Source: Dryomyza anilis
Lineage: Eukaryota > Arthropoda > Insecta > Diptera > Dryomyzidae
Assembly: GCA_951804985.1 (NCBI GenBank)
Contig: OX638132.1
Span: 21,123,529 to 21,187,528 of the forward strand
Direction: 5' to 3'
Length of the DNA: 64,000 nucleotides
Part shown: positions 1 to 12,516 of the stretch, in pieces
Numbering within the stretch: position 1 is the stretch's first letter
Layout of the letters: the number at the start of each line of letters is the position of its first letter
Notes under the pieces: generated by a model
What the model was told of the DNA's origin: nothing
Databases searched by the model: none
The model's input: only the letters and a program-made list of their open reading frames with translations
Program-made: the position numbers and the translations under genes

Positions 1-1617
1 GAGCTATAACCATTACCAAGGATTGAAACCTAAACGAATAACGGATTCGATTTCGGTTTCGGGTTTCTTCCTCGTTTCGTTTTCGGTTTTCAGTTTTTAT
101 AACGAAACGGTTTCGGTATACCGGTTCCAAGTTACGGTTTCGGTTTTGATTTCGGTTTTTGTATGAAAGTTATTTTGTGTCCATATTGTCTTGAACAATA
201 AAATATATTATACTAATACAAGCACCAAATAAAAATTCACTATAAATCTTGTGATGCGTAGAGACTATTTTAAAAACAATTCAACGAGATAGACTTTATT
301 TTTTTTTTGTTAATATATTTTGTGGGCTCTTTTGGTCTGATAATTTTTAAAAGATTTTATTTCATTTTTCTCCGAATTTTTGTTGTTTTTTGTCAGCTTC
401 TTCAGGGATTTTGATTAAGTCTAGTTTTACATGTCAAGTTTTAAATTTTAAATACAAAACATAGTCAAGAATTTGTCAAAAATTAAAATAAGTAAACATA
501 TCACAGCCACATAAAGTTTTTATATTAAAACTTGACACTCATAAAAAATATATATATTGTACAGGCACATATGCAAATTTATCACAAAAAAAAGCAATAT
601 TTTGTTACTACTAGTGATGTTCAAAAATGGAATGGAACAACAATGGAAAGCGTGCAAAATATTTATGAACGTGAACATTAATGAAGATGTGTGTTTTTAT
701 TTTTTATTTTTTTTTTTTGTTTTTATAAGCATCTTAAAAATAAGGTCTGTGAAGCACTTTTGAAGCGGTAAATAGCTTCAAAAGTGCTTCAAAAGTCGCT
801 TCAAAAAGATAAAATAGACAGAACAATGTTGTTTTTCTTCGCAAATTCGTACATCGATTGTGCATATGCACTGTGTTATCCACATTATTATTTTTGTTTT
901 ACTTTTATACATAGTTTTTTTGTTAATTGTAAAATCATGAAGTTTTTCTTAAGTTAAGTTCTATGTGCACTATTTCATTTAACTTATAAAACAAAAAAAA
1001 ATTAATATATGATCATTTTGACAGTGTACCTCATGATTCGTTTGAAAGTACAACAACAACCAAAAAGCGAATAAACATCCAAGCTTAATTTTTGTCGGGA
1101 AAGTTTTTGTACCACAAAAAAAACTCGTTGTTGTTGCCAACTAGATAGCTGTACTAGATACATACATGTAGTGTGGTGCCATGCGGCTGTCTGTTATCAT
1201 GCTTATGCAGAGATTGAAAAAAAACCGTACGCTACACGTACAGTACGTCAAGAGAACACAAACACTATCTTGCAGGGTAGCGTTTGTGTTTGTGAACACA
1301 AACTCTAACGCTACAAAACGAACACTAACAGAAAGAATAGAACACAACGATAACGAATTCCGATGCGTACACATACTCCTTTTCAATTTATAGTGATTTT
1401 TCATAGAACACAAACCGAAAACAGTATACACGAGGTTCGTTAGTGTTGTTTTTAGCGTTATTTTAGTGTTCTTTTTAGAGTTCTTTTACAGTTTTTTTTA
1501 GTGTTTTTTTAGTGTTTTTTTAGTGTTTTTTTTTAAGTTTTTTTTATTGTTTTTTTAGAATTTTTAAAGAGTTTTTTTTGTGTTATTTTAAAAATTATAA
1601 AAAAAAGGAAGGGTTTC

Positions 1618-2275
1618 TGTACCAGAGGTTTTGTGGCGCCTCCACCAAGTAATCGAAGTGGATTAGGCCCCGCCCTCTTAAAGTGGGCGGAAATCGCTTT
1701 TTGAACCAACTTTTTTTTTCGCTGAAATCGATAGAGAAGGTCGAGAAATGGATGTAGCCACCGAGAGGGGTAGGCCACGCCCACTCCGAGTGGGCGGAAA
1801 TCGCCTTTTTGTACCAACTTTTTTTTATTGCGGAATTCGATAGAAGAGGTCGAGAAATGGATGTGGCCACCGAGAGGGGTAGGCCACGCCCACTCCGAGT
1901 GGGCGGAAATCGCCTTTTTGTACCAACTTTTTTTTATGGCGGAATTCGATAGAGAAGGTCGAGAAATGGATGTGGCCACCGAGAGGGGTAGGCCACGCCC
2001 ACTCCGAGTGGGCGGAAATCGCCTTTTTGTACCAACTTTTTTTTATGGCGGAATTCGATAGAGAAGGTCGAGAAATGGATGTAGCCACCGAGAGGGGTAG
2101 GCCACGCTCACTCAAAGTGGGCGGAAATCGCCTTTTTGTACCAACTTTTTTTTATTGCGGAATTCGATAGAGAAGGTCGAGAAATGGATGTGGCCACCGA
2201 GAGGGGTAGGCCACGCCCACTCCGAGTGGGCGGAAATCGCCTTTTTGTACCAACTCTTTTTTATTGCGGAATCTT
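1618..2275. repeat. Tandem array, 109-bp unit (left arm)
   Basis: About five and a half copies of a 109-bp unit; the marker TAGGCCACGC recurs at 1771, 1880, 1989, 2098 and 2207, exactly 109 bp apart. Each unit contains GGCCACGCCCACTCCGAGTG and a T-rich stretch. Long open frames across the array on both strands are a by-product of the repeat and are not genes. Confidence 0.9.
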
Positions 2276-3311
2276 TTTTTATTTTCTTCGATCACTTCTA
2301 GCGGTAAATCGAATACAACAACAGTAAAACTTGCCACTCAAAAGACAATGTTGTGCTGTTTCAGTTTTCATAGCTTCGCTTCGCTCGTGTCGTTCGTCGT
2401 TTGTGAAGTTTGTGTTCGTCGTGTGTTTTGTTTCAATTGAGTTTTGTGGGCTTTGGTTCGCTTAACTTCTCATTCGTTTCAAGTTACTACCTGAACAGAA
2501 TACGAACAACAATTTGACGTACGGCGACTGACGCTTGAATAGTAAATGTTGTCATCTTCTTTGATAATTCTAAGAGAATTTGAGAATCGTTGCCAACTAT
2601 TTCTAAGATTTTTGATTTATTTTTTATATTTTGTTTGCGAAATTTTATAATATCACACTTAATATTATTATATATTCCATTGTTGAAGTATATACAGGTT
2701 AGTTCATCTAGACAGTTAGTTGGCATACACTATGCTGAGAATGTCAATAATAAAATTTAAAAAATACAACAATTTATTGTCAATTTAAAATTTATTTCAA
2801 TGTTATGTTTTTTTGCACTTTAATTTGGCTAATTTATTAAAATTGCACATGACAAATTCACTTTATCACTTTGTTATAAACTGCGGTGTTCTTATGGTGC
2901 CCCTAGACAGCTTGAAAATTACGAAAATGTTGAAATTTATTTATTTTAAAATTTTGAGTTGAAATTTTTTTATGAATTTGTAAAAATTGATGTTTTGTTT
3001 AAAATTTTTCGTAAACAAATGATGAGTCTTTCAAACAGTGTTCAAAAAAAAGTAAATGGCGCCTGATATTTGAAAGATGACTTAACCTGTATATACATCA
3101 ACCATGATATATTCTATTTGTACTTCTAATATATTTTATAAATTTCAAATATTAAAAAAAAAATCAATCAGCCCAAGCAAGTTTCGCGATGAGCGGAAGG
3201 CGCCGGATTGTTTTTCTTCCAACGAAAAATAAAAGTTAATCAAGTTTTCCGATGAACTGGAAACATTTATAAAACAACACAACATTTTTTTATTTCATAA
3301 CTAGTGGGACA
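2276..3311. other. Spacer between the inverted arrays
   Basis: 2280-2410 carries a block (CGATCACTTCTAGCGGTAAA, then CGTTCGTCGTTTGTGAAG) that is found again near 30540-30740. The rest is AT-rich with no gene, RNA or clear repeat. A GC-richer patch lies at 3170-3230. Confidence 0.5.
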
Positions 3312-4192
3312 TCTATCGAATTCTGCAATAAAAAAAGTTGTTACACTAAGGCGATTTAAGCCCACTCCGAGTGGGCGAAATGGATGTAGCCCCTCTCGAT
3401 GGCTACATCCATTTCTCGACCTCTTCTATCGAATTTCGCAATAAAAAAAAGTTGGTACAAAAAGGCGATTTCCGCCCACTTGGAGTGGGCGTGGCCTACC
3501 CCTCTCGGTGGCTACATCCATTTCTCGACCTCTTCTATCGAATTCCGCCATAAAAAAGTTGGTACAAAAAGGCGATTTCCGCCCACTTGGAGTGGGCGTG
3601 GCCTACCCCTCTTGGTGGCTACATCCATTTCTCGACCTCTTCTATCGAATTCCGCCATAAAAAAAGTTGGTACAAAAAGGCGATTTCCGCCCACTCGGAG
3701 TGGGCGTGGCCTACCCCTCTCGATGGCTACATCCATTTCTCGACCTCTTCTATCGAATTCCGCAATAAAAAAAAGTTGGTACAAAAAGGCTATTTCCGCC
3801 CACTTGGAGTGGGCGTGGCCTACCCCTCTCGGTGGCTACATCCATTTCTCGACCTCTTCTATCGAATTCCGCAATAAAAAAAAGTTGGTACAAAAAGGCG
3901 ATTTCCGCCCACTTGGAGTGGGCGTGGCCTACCCCTATCGGTGGCTACATCCATTTCTCGACCTCTTCTATCGAATTCCGCAATAAAAACAAGTTGGTAC
4001 AAAAAGGCGATTTCCGCCCACTTTGAGTAGGCGTGGCCTACCCCTCTGGGTGGCTACATCCATATCTCGACCTTCTCTATCGATTTCAGCGAAAAAAAAA
4101 AGTTGGTTCAAAAAACGATTTCCGCCCACTTTAAGAGGGCGGGGCCTAATCCACTTCTATCACTAGGTGGAGGCGCTACAAAACCGCTGGTA
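3312..4192. repeat. Tandem array, 109-bp unit (right arm, inverted)
   Basis: Roughly seven and a half copies of the same 109-bp unit as the left array, in reverse orientation, with the same divergent terminal unit (CGCCCACTTTAAGAGGGCGG at 4122-4142 mirrors 1670-1690). The apparent 195-residue ORF is repeat-driven and is not a gene. Confidence 0.9.
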
Positions 4193-5533
4193 GTGGTAAA
4201 CATTTTTAAAATAACACAAAACAAAACTCTAAAAAAACACTAAAAAAACACTAAAAGAACACTATAAAAACACTAAAAAAACTCTAAAAGAACACTAAAA
4301 AGAACACTAAATTAACGCTAAAAATAACGCTAAAAATACACAAACACTTACTTCGAGATAGAGTTTGTGTTCCTAGTACACTAAACAAAGTTGTATACTG
4401 TTCTGTTTTCGTTGCGTTATATTCGTAGTGTATTAGTTAGTGTTCGCAAACACAAACGCTAAGAAGGAAGGTAGCGTTAGTGTTTTTCATGTTAGGTTTG
4501 TGTTTTCGTAGTGTTCGTATCAAAGAACAGTACAGTACAGTAAGGTACAGTACGTTAGTGTTTTTTTTCGATCTCTGTGCTTATGTCCGTTGTCATGCGT
4601 CTGTCTGTTGTCTTGCATCTGTTTGTTGCCATGCGATGATAAGGGTTGCAACGAAGAGTTGTCGTTGTGAAAGTGTGTGTATGTATCGTAATTCGTTACT
4701 GTTACTGTTCTGTTACTGTTCGATTTGTTGCGCTTGAATTTGTGTTTGCAAAGATAAATGTTACCCTGCAAGATAGTGTGTGTGTTATTTTGACATAACG
4801 TACGGTTTTTTTAATCTCTGAAGAAAACTGAAATATGCCTATATGAAATATTCCGTTTATTATTTAAAAAATAAAAAATTTCCCGACAAAAAATCGATAA
4901 CAAGCATGGATGCTGTGGTCACATTCTCTTGTTGCTGCACTTTCAAAGCAGAAGCACAAAATGTACATAAACACTAAAAGCAATAGCAATCAAATTTAGG
5001 TACACTGTTAAAATGTTTATATATTAAAAATATCTTAGTCTTAGTTTTTTTTTAGTTGTATACGATTTGCCGGTAAATAAGTGATTCGACGGACGACGAA
5101 AAGCCCAAGCGTAGTGAAGAAAAAAGAAAAACAAATAACTTTGTCTATTTTGTTCTTGGAGTTGCATGTGTTTTATTTTTTTGTTAAATTCGATTTATCC
5201 GGCACACGAATGTATTAAGAATAACAAATTTCAGGCACCTTTCTGGATTTTTGTAGCCAGAAATTTTTATTTTTGGAAACCCCAGATTTTATTTAATGAC
5301 ATTTAAATATGTCTTGTACTTTAGAGATTTTCTATAAAAGAAAATAATTGGTTTCTGTCTGTTTTTGTGCTTTTTTTAAAACCGGTATAAAACCGAAACC
5401 ATTTATATCGGTTTTGGATATCGGTTTATCTATGATTTTCGTATAACGGTTTCGGTTACGGTTTTGGTTTTCAAAATGAATCGGTTTTAAACGGATATCG
5501 GTTTCGGTTACGGTTTCAATCCTTGTCCATTAC

Positions 5534-5991
5534 ATAAATGAAAGAAACAAAAATTATTGGGCATAGTCTAGATAAACTTATTGACATGAATAGATATAGA
5601 TATAAATTACGGTCATAATGACTCAAAACTAAATTTACTCTGTTGAAAACTGACTCTGTAAAAAAATTAAAAAAATATATATTTTTTATATGGAGATAAC
5701 GCCCTTATTGTATAAAACGACAAGAAACTTTATGCAATCGAACTGGGATTTCAAAGGTTGGTAGAAGGTACTGCTGGGATCATTCGGTGCGAATATTGCA
5801 AAAAGGGCGTTATGATGCCTACCGCCTTTACGACCTTACAAAGTCTACCGATTTTTAAGTATTTTTTCTTACATTTACCAAATTCGTGCATTATTTGTAA
5901 ATGACAAAACCATAATTTTTTCTAATCAATTCAATCGAATTGAACTATCATACATTTTATTTTATTATAGTATTATATTTCTCTTGGATTA
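5534..5991. other. AT-rich spacer, nothing recognised
   Basis: No ORF, RNA gene or repeat could be supported here. Confidence 0.5.
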
Positions 5992-6218
5992 CACTGTGCG
6001 CACATTTGATGAAAATGTTCGATACCAGAAATAAAAGTTACATATTCTTATGGATTTGGACATTCTAAGAATAATTCAGTTTTTTCCCTACACGTCCAGT
6101 TTCAAGGATCTTCGACCAAAACGAAAAACCACGTTTTTGAGGATTCTATTGGTTGGTATGCGTTTAATATAAAGTCAGACTTATTTTTATTTTATTTAGA
6201 ACATGTATAACAGACCAC

Positions 6219-6457
6219 ATATCGTCGGTGATACTGCAAAACCGCCTATCTACATTTTCGAATACCTCTTACAAAATGAATTTTACAGAAGAAACAAATC
6301 TATTTTCAGTCTCAATTATGCATGTACTTCATACAAAATTAAGTATGTCATAACTTATAATTGCATTTATCTAATTTATCCGATCAACATATCATTAAAA
6401 ACTCGATTATAACACAAAATTAGGCGTAATTTTCACATGCAGTATCACCGACGATAT
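6219..6457. mobile_element. Short MITE with perfect 20-bp inverted ends
   Basis: Starts ATATCGTCGGTGATACTGCA and ends with its exact reverse complement. The inverted partner copy of the host repeat (10670-11529) lacks these 239 bp at the corresponding place, so this is an insertion. The 69-residue ORF here is inside the element and is not a gene. Confidence 0.85.
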
Positions 6458-7479
6458 TATATGTACATATCAATTATCAAATTATCTTTAACAGGACCTG
6501 AGATATGCTGCAAAAAGGACTCATTTTTAGGATTCAAAAAGGAACATTTTTGAACATTTTCTCAATTCCCAGGAGTGCACCATTCTTGTTCTTTACATTA
6601 TAAATTAGCAAATCTCATCAATTTCAATCCAGTTTTATTAAAAAATATCGTTGACGTCAAAGTGCTTTTTTGTTGCCATCGCTCTCAAAAATTTGAACCA
6701 ATGTCCTTGATGACGTTATTGGTTTTTTCAAAAAATAAGCTAGAAAAATATTGAAGGCAATTCAAAATAACGCATTCTATGTAATTTCATAATGCGCGAG
6801 CCTGTAATTTTTAAAATCCACCTCTCTATAACCGACTTATTTGAATCCGCGTTTTAGGAAATTTCATTAAATGCTATAAGTATTTTGAATTATCACCAAC
6901 ATTTCTTAAAGAGGTTTTTTTTTTCTAAAATCCAAAATAGTCATCAATGAAATATATTTCAGAAAAACTTAAAATTTTTTAAATCGATGAGTGCGTGATC
7001 GACTTATTAGAATCCGCGTTTTGGTTTTGTTTAATAGTCTTGGTCATATGAGTTGGAAAAGTACTGAATGTAGAGTATTCAAATTTTGAATTTTTTTCCT
7101 CTACATAAGTAGTATCTGCAACCTAAATATATAACTATTGGCGAGATCAACTTGTGGGCGAAACATATCTATCATTCCTATTTGAGAAAAAGTTACCCAA
7201 TTTGACAAATTATTTTACTAAAATAAAATAAAATAAAACAAATGATGCTAAATTTGTATAAAAATATATTAAGCAGCGATATCTTTTTTTGGGAAATATT
7301 TTTATGCGTTAATAGCGATGCCACACGGTTATAAACATTGACACACATATTTTTAGGTTGCGTAATATAAATTGTGTTTTTTTTTATAATTATAGATCTT
7401 CAAAATGTTAATAACTATGCTACAAAAAAAAATTGTTTGTGAACTTCGGCAACCCTCTGTCTGCACGTATTCTATATGT

Positions 7480-7760
7480 CTCAGACAAGTCTGAACATAA
7501 ATACTCACTTACATCGTGGTCAACGTACGTTGTGTGCAGTTTTTTGGAATTGTTTTATTAGCACGTCTGCTGAAGCTGTTGGGTATTTACCGGTTGTGTG
7601 CTAAGGGCAGCCCACAAATACTGCGGTACATGGCCACGTTGTAAAACAAACTGATTGCCAACCGGAAGGTTGACCACATAAAACAGGAAGTACCTGAGAC
7701 GTCTAAAAACAGGGTGCCGGAAAAGTGTAGGTAAAAGCAAAAGACTTTCGAATTTTATAA
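7480..7760. other. GC-richer islet, function unknown
   Basis: Stands out from the AT-rich surroundings. On the minus strand a pyrimidine-rich tract ends in TTTTTAG and is followed by about 130 bp with two open frames before a GTAAAT. This could be an exon, but no family is recognised and composition alone could explain it. Confidence 0.25.
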
Positions 7761-8279
7761 TAAATAAAAAAATTATTTATATTTATTATTAACTACTACA
7801 TAGCATAAATCATTAATGAACATTTTAATTTTTATAGGCTCCCAAAATAACATAGCGCAGTCCACGCATCGCAGACAGCAAAAAACTCGTCACAAATAAG
7901 TTTTGCTATGATGGCAAACACAAATTTGACGAGTGACTCAACTTAATTTTTTATTTTCGTTGTTGTTGCTTGAATTTATATATATATATTTTTGAATATG
8001 ACAATTTTCTGTATTTCTCGTTCTATGTAAATGGGTCAATTTATAAATACATTCAACATGTTAAAATTTCCTATTGTAATTTTTCATATTTTTTTTCAGA
8101 CTAGTATTTTGTACCCCAGGCGCACTGGGGGTTTTCAGTGTTCATATAGATAGTAGTTAATTTTTAACTATAATACTGAACAAAAGAAAAGTGTAATACA
8201 AAATATTAAAAATAAAAAATATATAATCGAAATGAGCCTTATTTGTTATGTTGTGATTTTGTTTTAAAGTATTGGAGTT

Positions 8280-8730
8280 TTTACTGTTGGATTTTCTAGA
8301 ATTTTGGTTTATATTTTGTTTTTGATTTTATTTTTGTTTTTTTTTTTATTTTTGTTTTTGACATTGTTTTGTTTTGGTTTTTGCTTTCACTTTTCTTTTT
8401 CATTTGCTGTTGTTTTATTTTTGTATTGTATTTTGTTTTATTGTTTTGATTTTGTTTTATTTTTGTATTTTTCTTTTGATTTTGGTTTAGTGTATTTATT
8501 ACTCATGCTTTAGACTTTGCGTTTGCGTTTCATTTTGTGTTTTTGATTTTTTATTTTTGTATGTACTTTTCTTTTGATATTTGGTGTTACATAAATTATT
8601 GTTTATTTAAATGGTTTTTTGTTTTTCGACGTAAAATATAGTTATTGCTAAAATATAGTTTTTTTTTGATTTGGAGTTTTTTCTATTGTATCTATCTTTT
8701 TCTTTTGATTGCTGTTTTTGCATTTGTATT
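8280..8730 (+). repeat. T-rich low-complexity tract
   Basis: Long runs of TTTTGTTTTTGATTTTATTT type. The 69-residue ORF in it is low-complexity Phe/Leu and is not a gene. Confidence 0.85.
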
Positions 8731-9112
8731 TCTGTTTAATTTAATTCAAATAATATAACTAAAAATTTGTAATTTCTCTAAAAAAATTCAAATTTTTATT
8801 CAATATTTTACCAAAAATAAAAAATTAGTTTAATTAAATTTTTAAATTATTATTTCATAAAAAAAAACAAAAAAAATTGTGTTTTTAATTTTTTTATTTC
8901 TATTATTTGGGATTCTAATTTTTATTAAATATTTTACCAAAAATCGAAAATATGTTTAATTAAATTTTTAAATTATTATTTTATAAAAAAAAAAAATTAT
9001 TTTTATTATTTGCGATTGGTGTAGTTTTATAAATAACACTGTGCACACATATGACAAACATTTTCGACACCAGACATGAAAGTTATTTATTCTTATAGAT
9101 TTTGACATTCTA

Positions 9113-10639
9113 CACAGAAAAAAGTAATCGACGTAAATATAGCAACAAATATTAAATGTATGTCATTAATCAGTCCAGCAATAAAATTCAGTAATTCAGT
9201 GAAAACATTTGCTATTCGTAGTACCTAAAAAATTGCGGTTGGTGTATATGTATTATATATTCAGCATACACACCAACCGAATTCACAAACTACGCAGTTT
9301 TAAAGACACTACAATTTAACAGATTATTCACAGTTTTAAAGCAATTACAACTTTGCAGCCGATATTATTTTACATTCGTTCGATGGACGCGTGCTTACCT
9401 ATTCGGTTCGTTGGGTCGTTTTTCGGAACATTGTGCGGAATGACTTCAACTTTGATATTTTCTCTCTTATTCGTGTTTACTATATATAGCTATATTGGTT
9501 ACGTGTGAAAAGTAAAATAGTTAAAATATATAAAATAAAAATATGTAGTATAATTAAATGTATTGATGTACATTTCGACGCTTCTTACGAAAACCCACAC
9601 GTCTCAATTTGCTTACGAAAAACGGCACGTGAATTCAATAAAACAAGAATACATTTATTTTTCCACGAAAAGAAGCATTAAATTGTTTTAGGCACGAAAA
9701 GAACGTCATTCACATTTCTCCACAAACAGAAGCATAACTTTATATCTCCTACGAACAGAAACAGATATATATTGTGTCTACGTACAAAAGCACATTTTTA
9801 ATTTCACCACGAATAAAAGCCTATATGTATTTTCGATACAGATATCCCAATAGACAAACTTGTGGGTAAGAAGTCACACAATGTTGATGATGGAGGTGAT
9901 ATTGTATTATTACTAATTTTGTCGATTTTTCATTGATGAAATTGTTTTCCAGGTACGTCAGTAGACATTACTTGCTGAAACTGTTCCAATGAAACTATTC
10001 CAATAGGCAGGTACGATTTGGCTAGAACCCATTTGCGTCATTGGACTTTTTTGAAAAATGTGTTATATTCGTATTTGGCCAGAACAATGACACTTGCGTC
10101 ATTATACTTTTGGAAAAAGTTCCTCCTTTGGGATTTGGCCAGAACACACTTGCGTCATTGGACTTTTTTTGGAAAAAGTTACGCCTTTGGGATTTGGCCA
10201 GAACCCACTTGCGTCATTGGACATTTCTCTGGAAAATTCCTTCCTTTAGGATTTGGCCAGAACCCGCTTGCGTCATTGGATATTTCTTTGCAAAATTCCT
10301 TCCTTTAGGATTTGGCCAGAACCCACTTAGGTCATTAGACATTTTTTTGGAAAAATGTGTTCCTTTGGGATTTGGCCAGAACCCACTTGCGTCATTGGTA
10401 AATTTTTTGGAAAAATGTGTTCCTTTGGGAATTGGCCATAACCCACTTGCGTCGTTGCAATTTTTTTTGGTAAAATTTGTTCCTTTGGGATTTGGCCAGA
10501 ACCCACTTGCGTCATTGGACATTTTTTTGGAAAACGCAACTGTGCTTCGTAGTTTCGAAAAAGGTGCTGTTTTTCATAAGCAAATTGAAACGTGTGGTTT
10601 TTCGTAAGAGCCGTCGATTTTTGTTTATATTTTTCTGTG
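9113..10639. mobile_element. MITE-like element carrying a 59-bp array
   Basis: Left end TA|CACAGAAAAAAGTAATCGACG; right end carries CGTCGATTTTTG...TTTTTCTGTG. It interrupts a copy of the CACTGTGC repeat (9037-9112 and from 10640). Inside are degenerate ACGAAAAGAAGCA repeats (9590-9830) and the 59-bp array. The left end resembles the element at 36681-37157. Confidence 0.6.
10014..10540 (+). repeat. Tandem array, 59-60-bp unit
   Basis: About nine copies; GGATTTGGCCAGAAC recurs near 10131, 10190, 10249, 10308 and 10368. Because a 60-bp step is a multiple of three, long open frames (up to 188 residues) appear. They encode a repeated FGQNPLASL motif but cover both strands and shift frame at the 59-bp steps, so they are not called as genes. 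Confidence 0.9.
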
Positions 10640-11529
10640 TGTGCACCATTCATGTAATTTTCATTGTTTTATTCAAAAAAATCGTGAACGTCGTAATTTC
10701 GCATACAAATTAAAAAAAAAAACGAAAAGTTAAAAACATATATAAATAAAACTATTAAGCATAATAAATTCGCAGAAATATTATAAACGCGTATTTTTTT
10801 TTACTTTTTACAATATTATTATAGGGAGATATTAGACCTAATCAAATATATCAATTTCAAATTTATCAATTCATTGAACCTCTTGACACCAGATATAAAT
10901 TCTGATTCATAATAATATTTTACAAATACTGAAACCCATAACTGAAAACAAGAGGTCCTATGACTTGATAAATTTGATCCAACATCTTCCTTACCACAAT
11001 AATATTGTAAAAGAGTAAAAAAATACGAGTTAATAATATTTCTCGAATTTAATATGCTAATAGTTTTATTTATATTTTTTTAACTTTTTCGTATGCCCAG
11101 TTTTGACGATTACGATTTTTTTGAATAAAACAGAATGCAAATCTATGGGATTTGCTACTTTATAATGTAAAGCATAAGAATGGTGAACACCTGGGAATTG
11201 AGAAAAAATACTAAAAATTGGCATTTTTTTTAGCCCAAAAATGAATTCTTTTTGCTTCATATCTGAGGTTCTGTTAAAGAAATTTTCAAAATTGATATGT
11301 ACATATAATTTGTGTTCTGTTATGCATGTTTTAAATAAAATAAGTTTGACATTATAATCAACGCTTACCAACCTATAGAATCCTCAAAAACGTGGTTTAT
11401 TCGTTTTTGTCAAATATCGTTAAAACTGGACGTGTAAAGAAAAAAAATGAAAACGCCATTGTTCTTAGAATGTTCAAATCCATAAGAGATTGTAACTTTA
11501 ATTTCTGGTGGTAAAATGGGTGCGCAGTG

Positions 11530-12133
11530 TAATTAAAAGGTATTTTTTTTTGTTTTTAACATTTCGCACTTTTTGCAATGTCAAAATATATTCCAAAAAT
11601 ATGGTTTTAATTAATGTATATTTGATATTTAATAAAACTGTAATTTAAAATTTATATTCGAATTTTTTTAATCATTTAATATAAAAAGAAAAAAGAACAA
11701 TACTTGCTAAATTTTACTTCGTTTAGTTTGTTTCGTTGAAGTTTGAAAAGTACAGAATATTTGTGGCACAGTTTTAGATGCATTGGTTTGTGTATGTACT
11801 AAAGACAAAATTATGTAATTGCTAAAGCCACAATGCAAAAAGTTAAACAAGTTTGTACATTTATAATTAGGTATTATTATTTTTTTTTCTAATTTTAATA
11901 ATTTTTAAATTTAATAATATATCGATACCTTCCAAGCAGAACATCGTATACAAATTGTTGGGAATTTTTTAATGCAATTTTGAAAACCTTTTAATGCAGT
12001 CTTTTTCTGAAATCCCGCGGTCAAAATTTGAAATAAAGCGTGATTACATTTTTGAAAAATGTTGGTTACGTTAAAATTTTTAATTATCTTTATTCCAATT
12101 CTTTGTGCACATCATCTTTAGACACATCATATT
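11530..12133. other. AT-rich spacer with one TATCGATA
   Basis: No gene. One TATCGATA octamer lies at 11920-11927, an outlier of the cluster at 12.6-13.0 kb. Confidence 0.5.
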
Positions 12134-12384
12134 GTCGTTGTAAAACTAAAAGTCACCTAATACATTTTTATGAAAATCTTAAATTTCGAGTTTGTTGGTT
12201 ATTATTACGAAAAGTAATTAATACATGTTTAAAGTTGAAATACCAATTGATAGATTCACATTTTTCTAACATTTGATATAAATATTGCGCTCATCGTTCA
12301 GAAATTGACAGATATAAAAAGGTTTTTGTAAATGAATAATTGTCATTTGAAAATGTAGTTGGTGACTTTTAGTTGTACAACGAC
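12134..12384. mobile_element. Short inverted-repeat element (GTCGTTGTA ends)
   Basis: Begins GTCGTTGTAAAACTAAAAGT and ends in the near reverse complement (GACTTTTAGTTGTACAACGAC). A left-truncated copy lies at about 54870-55115 and a fragment near 58345-58400. Non-coding. Confidence 0.7.
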
Positions 12385-12516
12385 GATAAGTTTGTAGATA
12401 CATACGGGCTATTCCATGTCAGAATGACCACGTAATTGTAAGTAGTACAATTAAAACATTTTTCGAAATAAATTGAGACAGGAAAACCATCGTAACTACA
12501 ATTTTCTTCAAATACA

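Larger units (their letters stand above)
17..5525. mobile_element. Fold-back hAT-like element, 5.5 kb
   Basis: Ends are inverted copies of CAAGGATTGAAACC. The flanking octamers at 9-16 (ACCATTAC) and 5526-5533 (TCCATTAC) match at 7 of 8 positions, as expected for an 8-bp hAT-type target duplication. The two arms are imperfect inverted copies along most of their length: the C/G/T-rich CGGTTTCGGT stretches at the tips, a CAGAGATTGAAAAAAAACCG block near 1209 that reappears inverted near 4800-4820, T-rich versus A-rich runs, and the 109-bp arrays. No transposase ORF is present, so the element is non-autonomous. A related short copy lies at 20351-21515 and a broken one at 30495-32233. Assignment to hAT rests on end sequence and duplication length only. 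Confidence 0.75.
5992..11529. mobile_element. 5.5 kb fold-back element with TA duplication
   Basis: Left end TA|CACTGTGCGCACA (5990 on) and right end TGCGCAGTG|TA (to 11531) are inverted copies. About 700-860 bp on each side (5992-6700 and 10670-11529) can be aligned in opposite orientation, including CACGTTTTTGAGGATTCTAT and the CCACCATTC-type block. A third fragment of the same end starts at 9037 and resumes near 10640, interrupted by another element. No transposase is visible. TA flanks suggest a Tc1/mariner-like origin; the large central region may contain independent insertions. Confidence 0.6.

Noticed and set aside
1533..4026. ORFs of up to 195 residues on both strands
   Set aside because: They are translations of the 109-bp tandem arrays in several frames; neither strand shows gene-like features.
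10041..10653. 188-residue plus-strand ORF with repeated FGQNPLASL
   Set aside because: Produced by a near-60-bp tandem repeat; the minus strand is equally open and the 59-bp steps shift the motif between frames.
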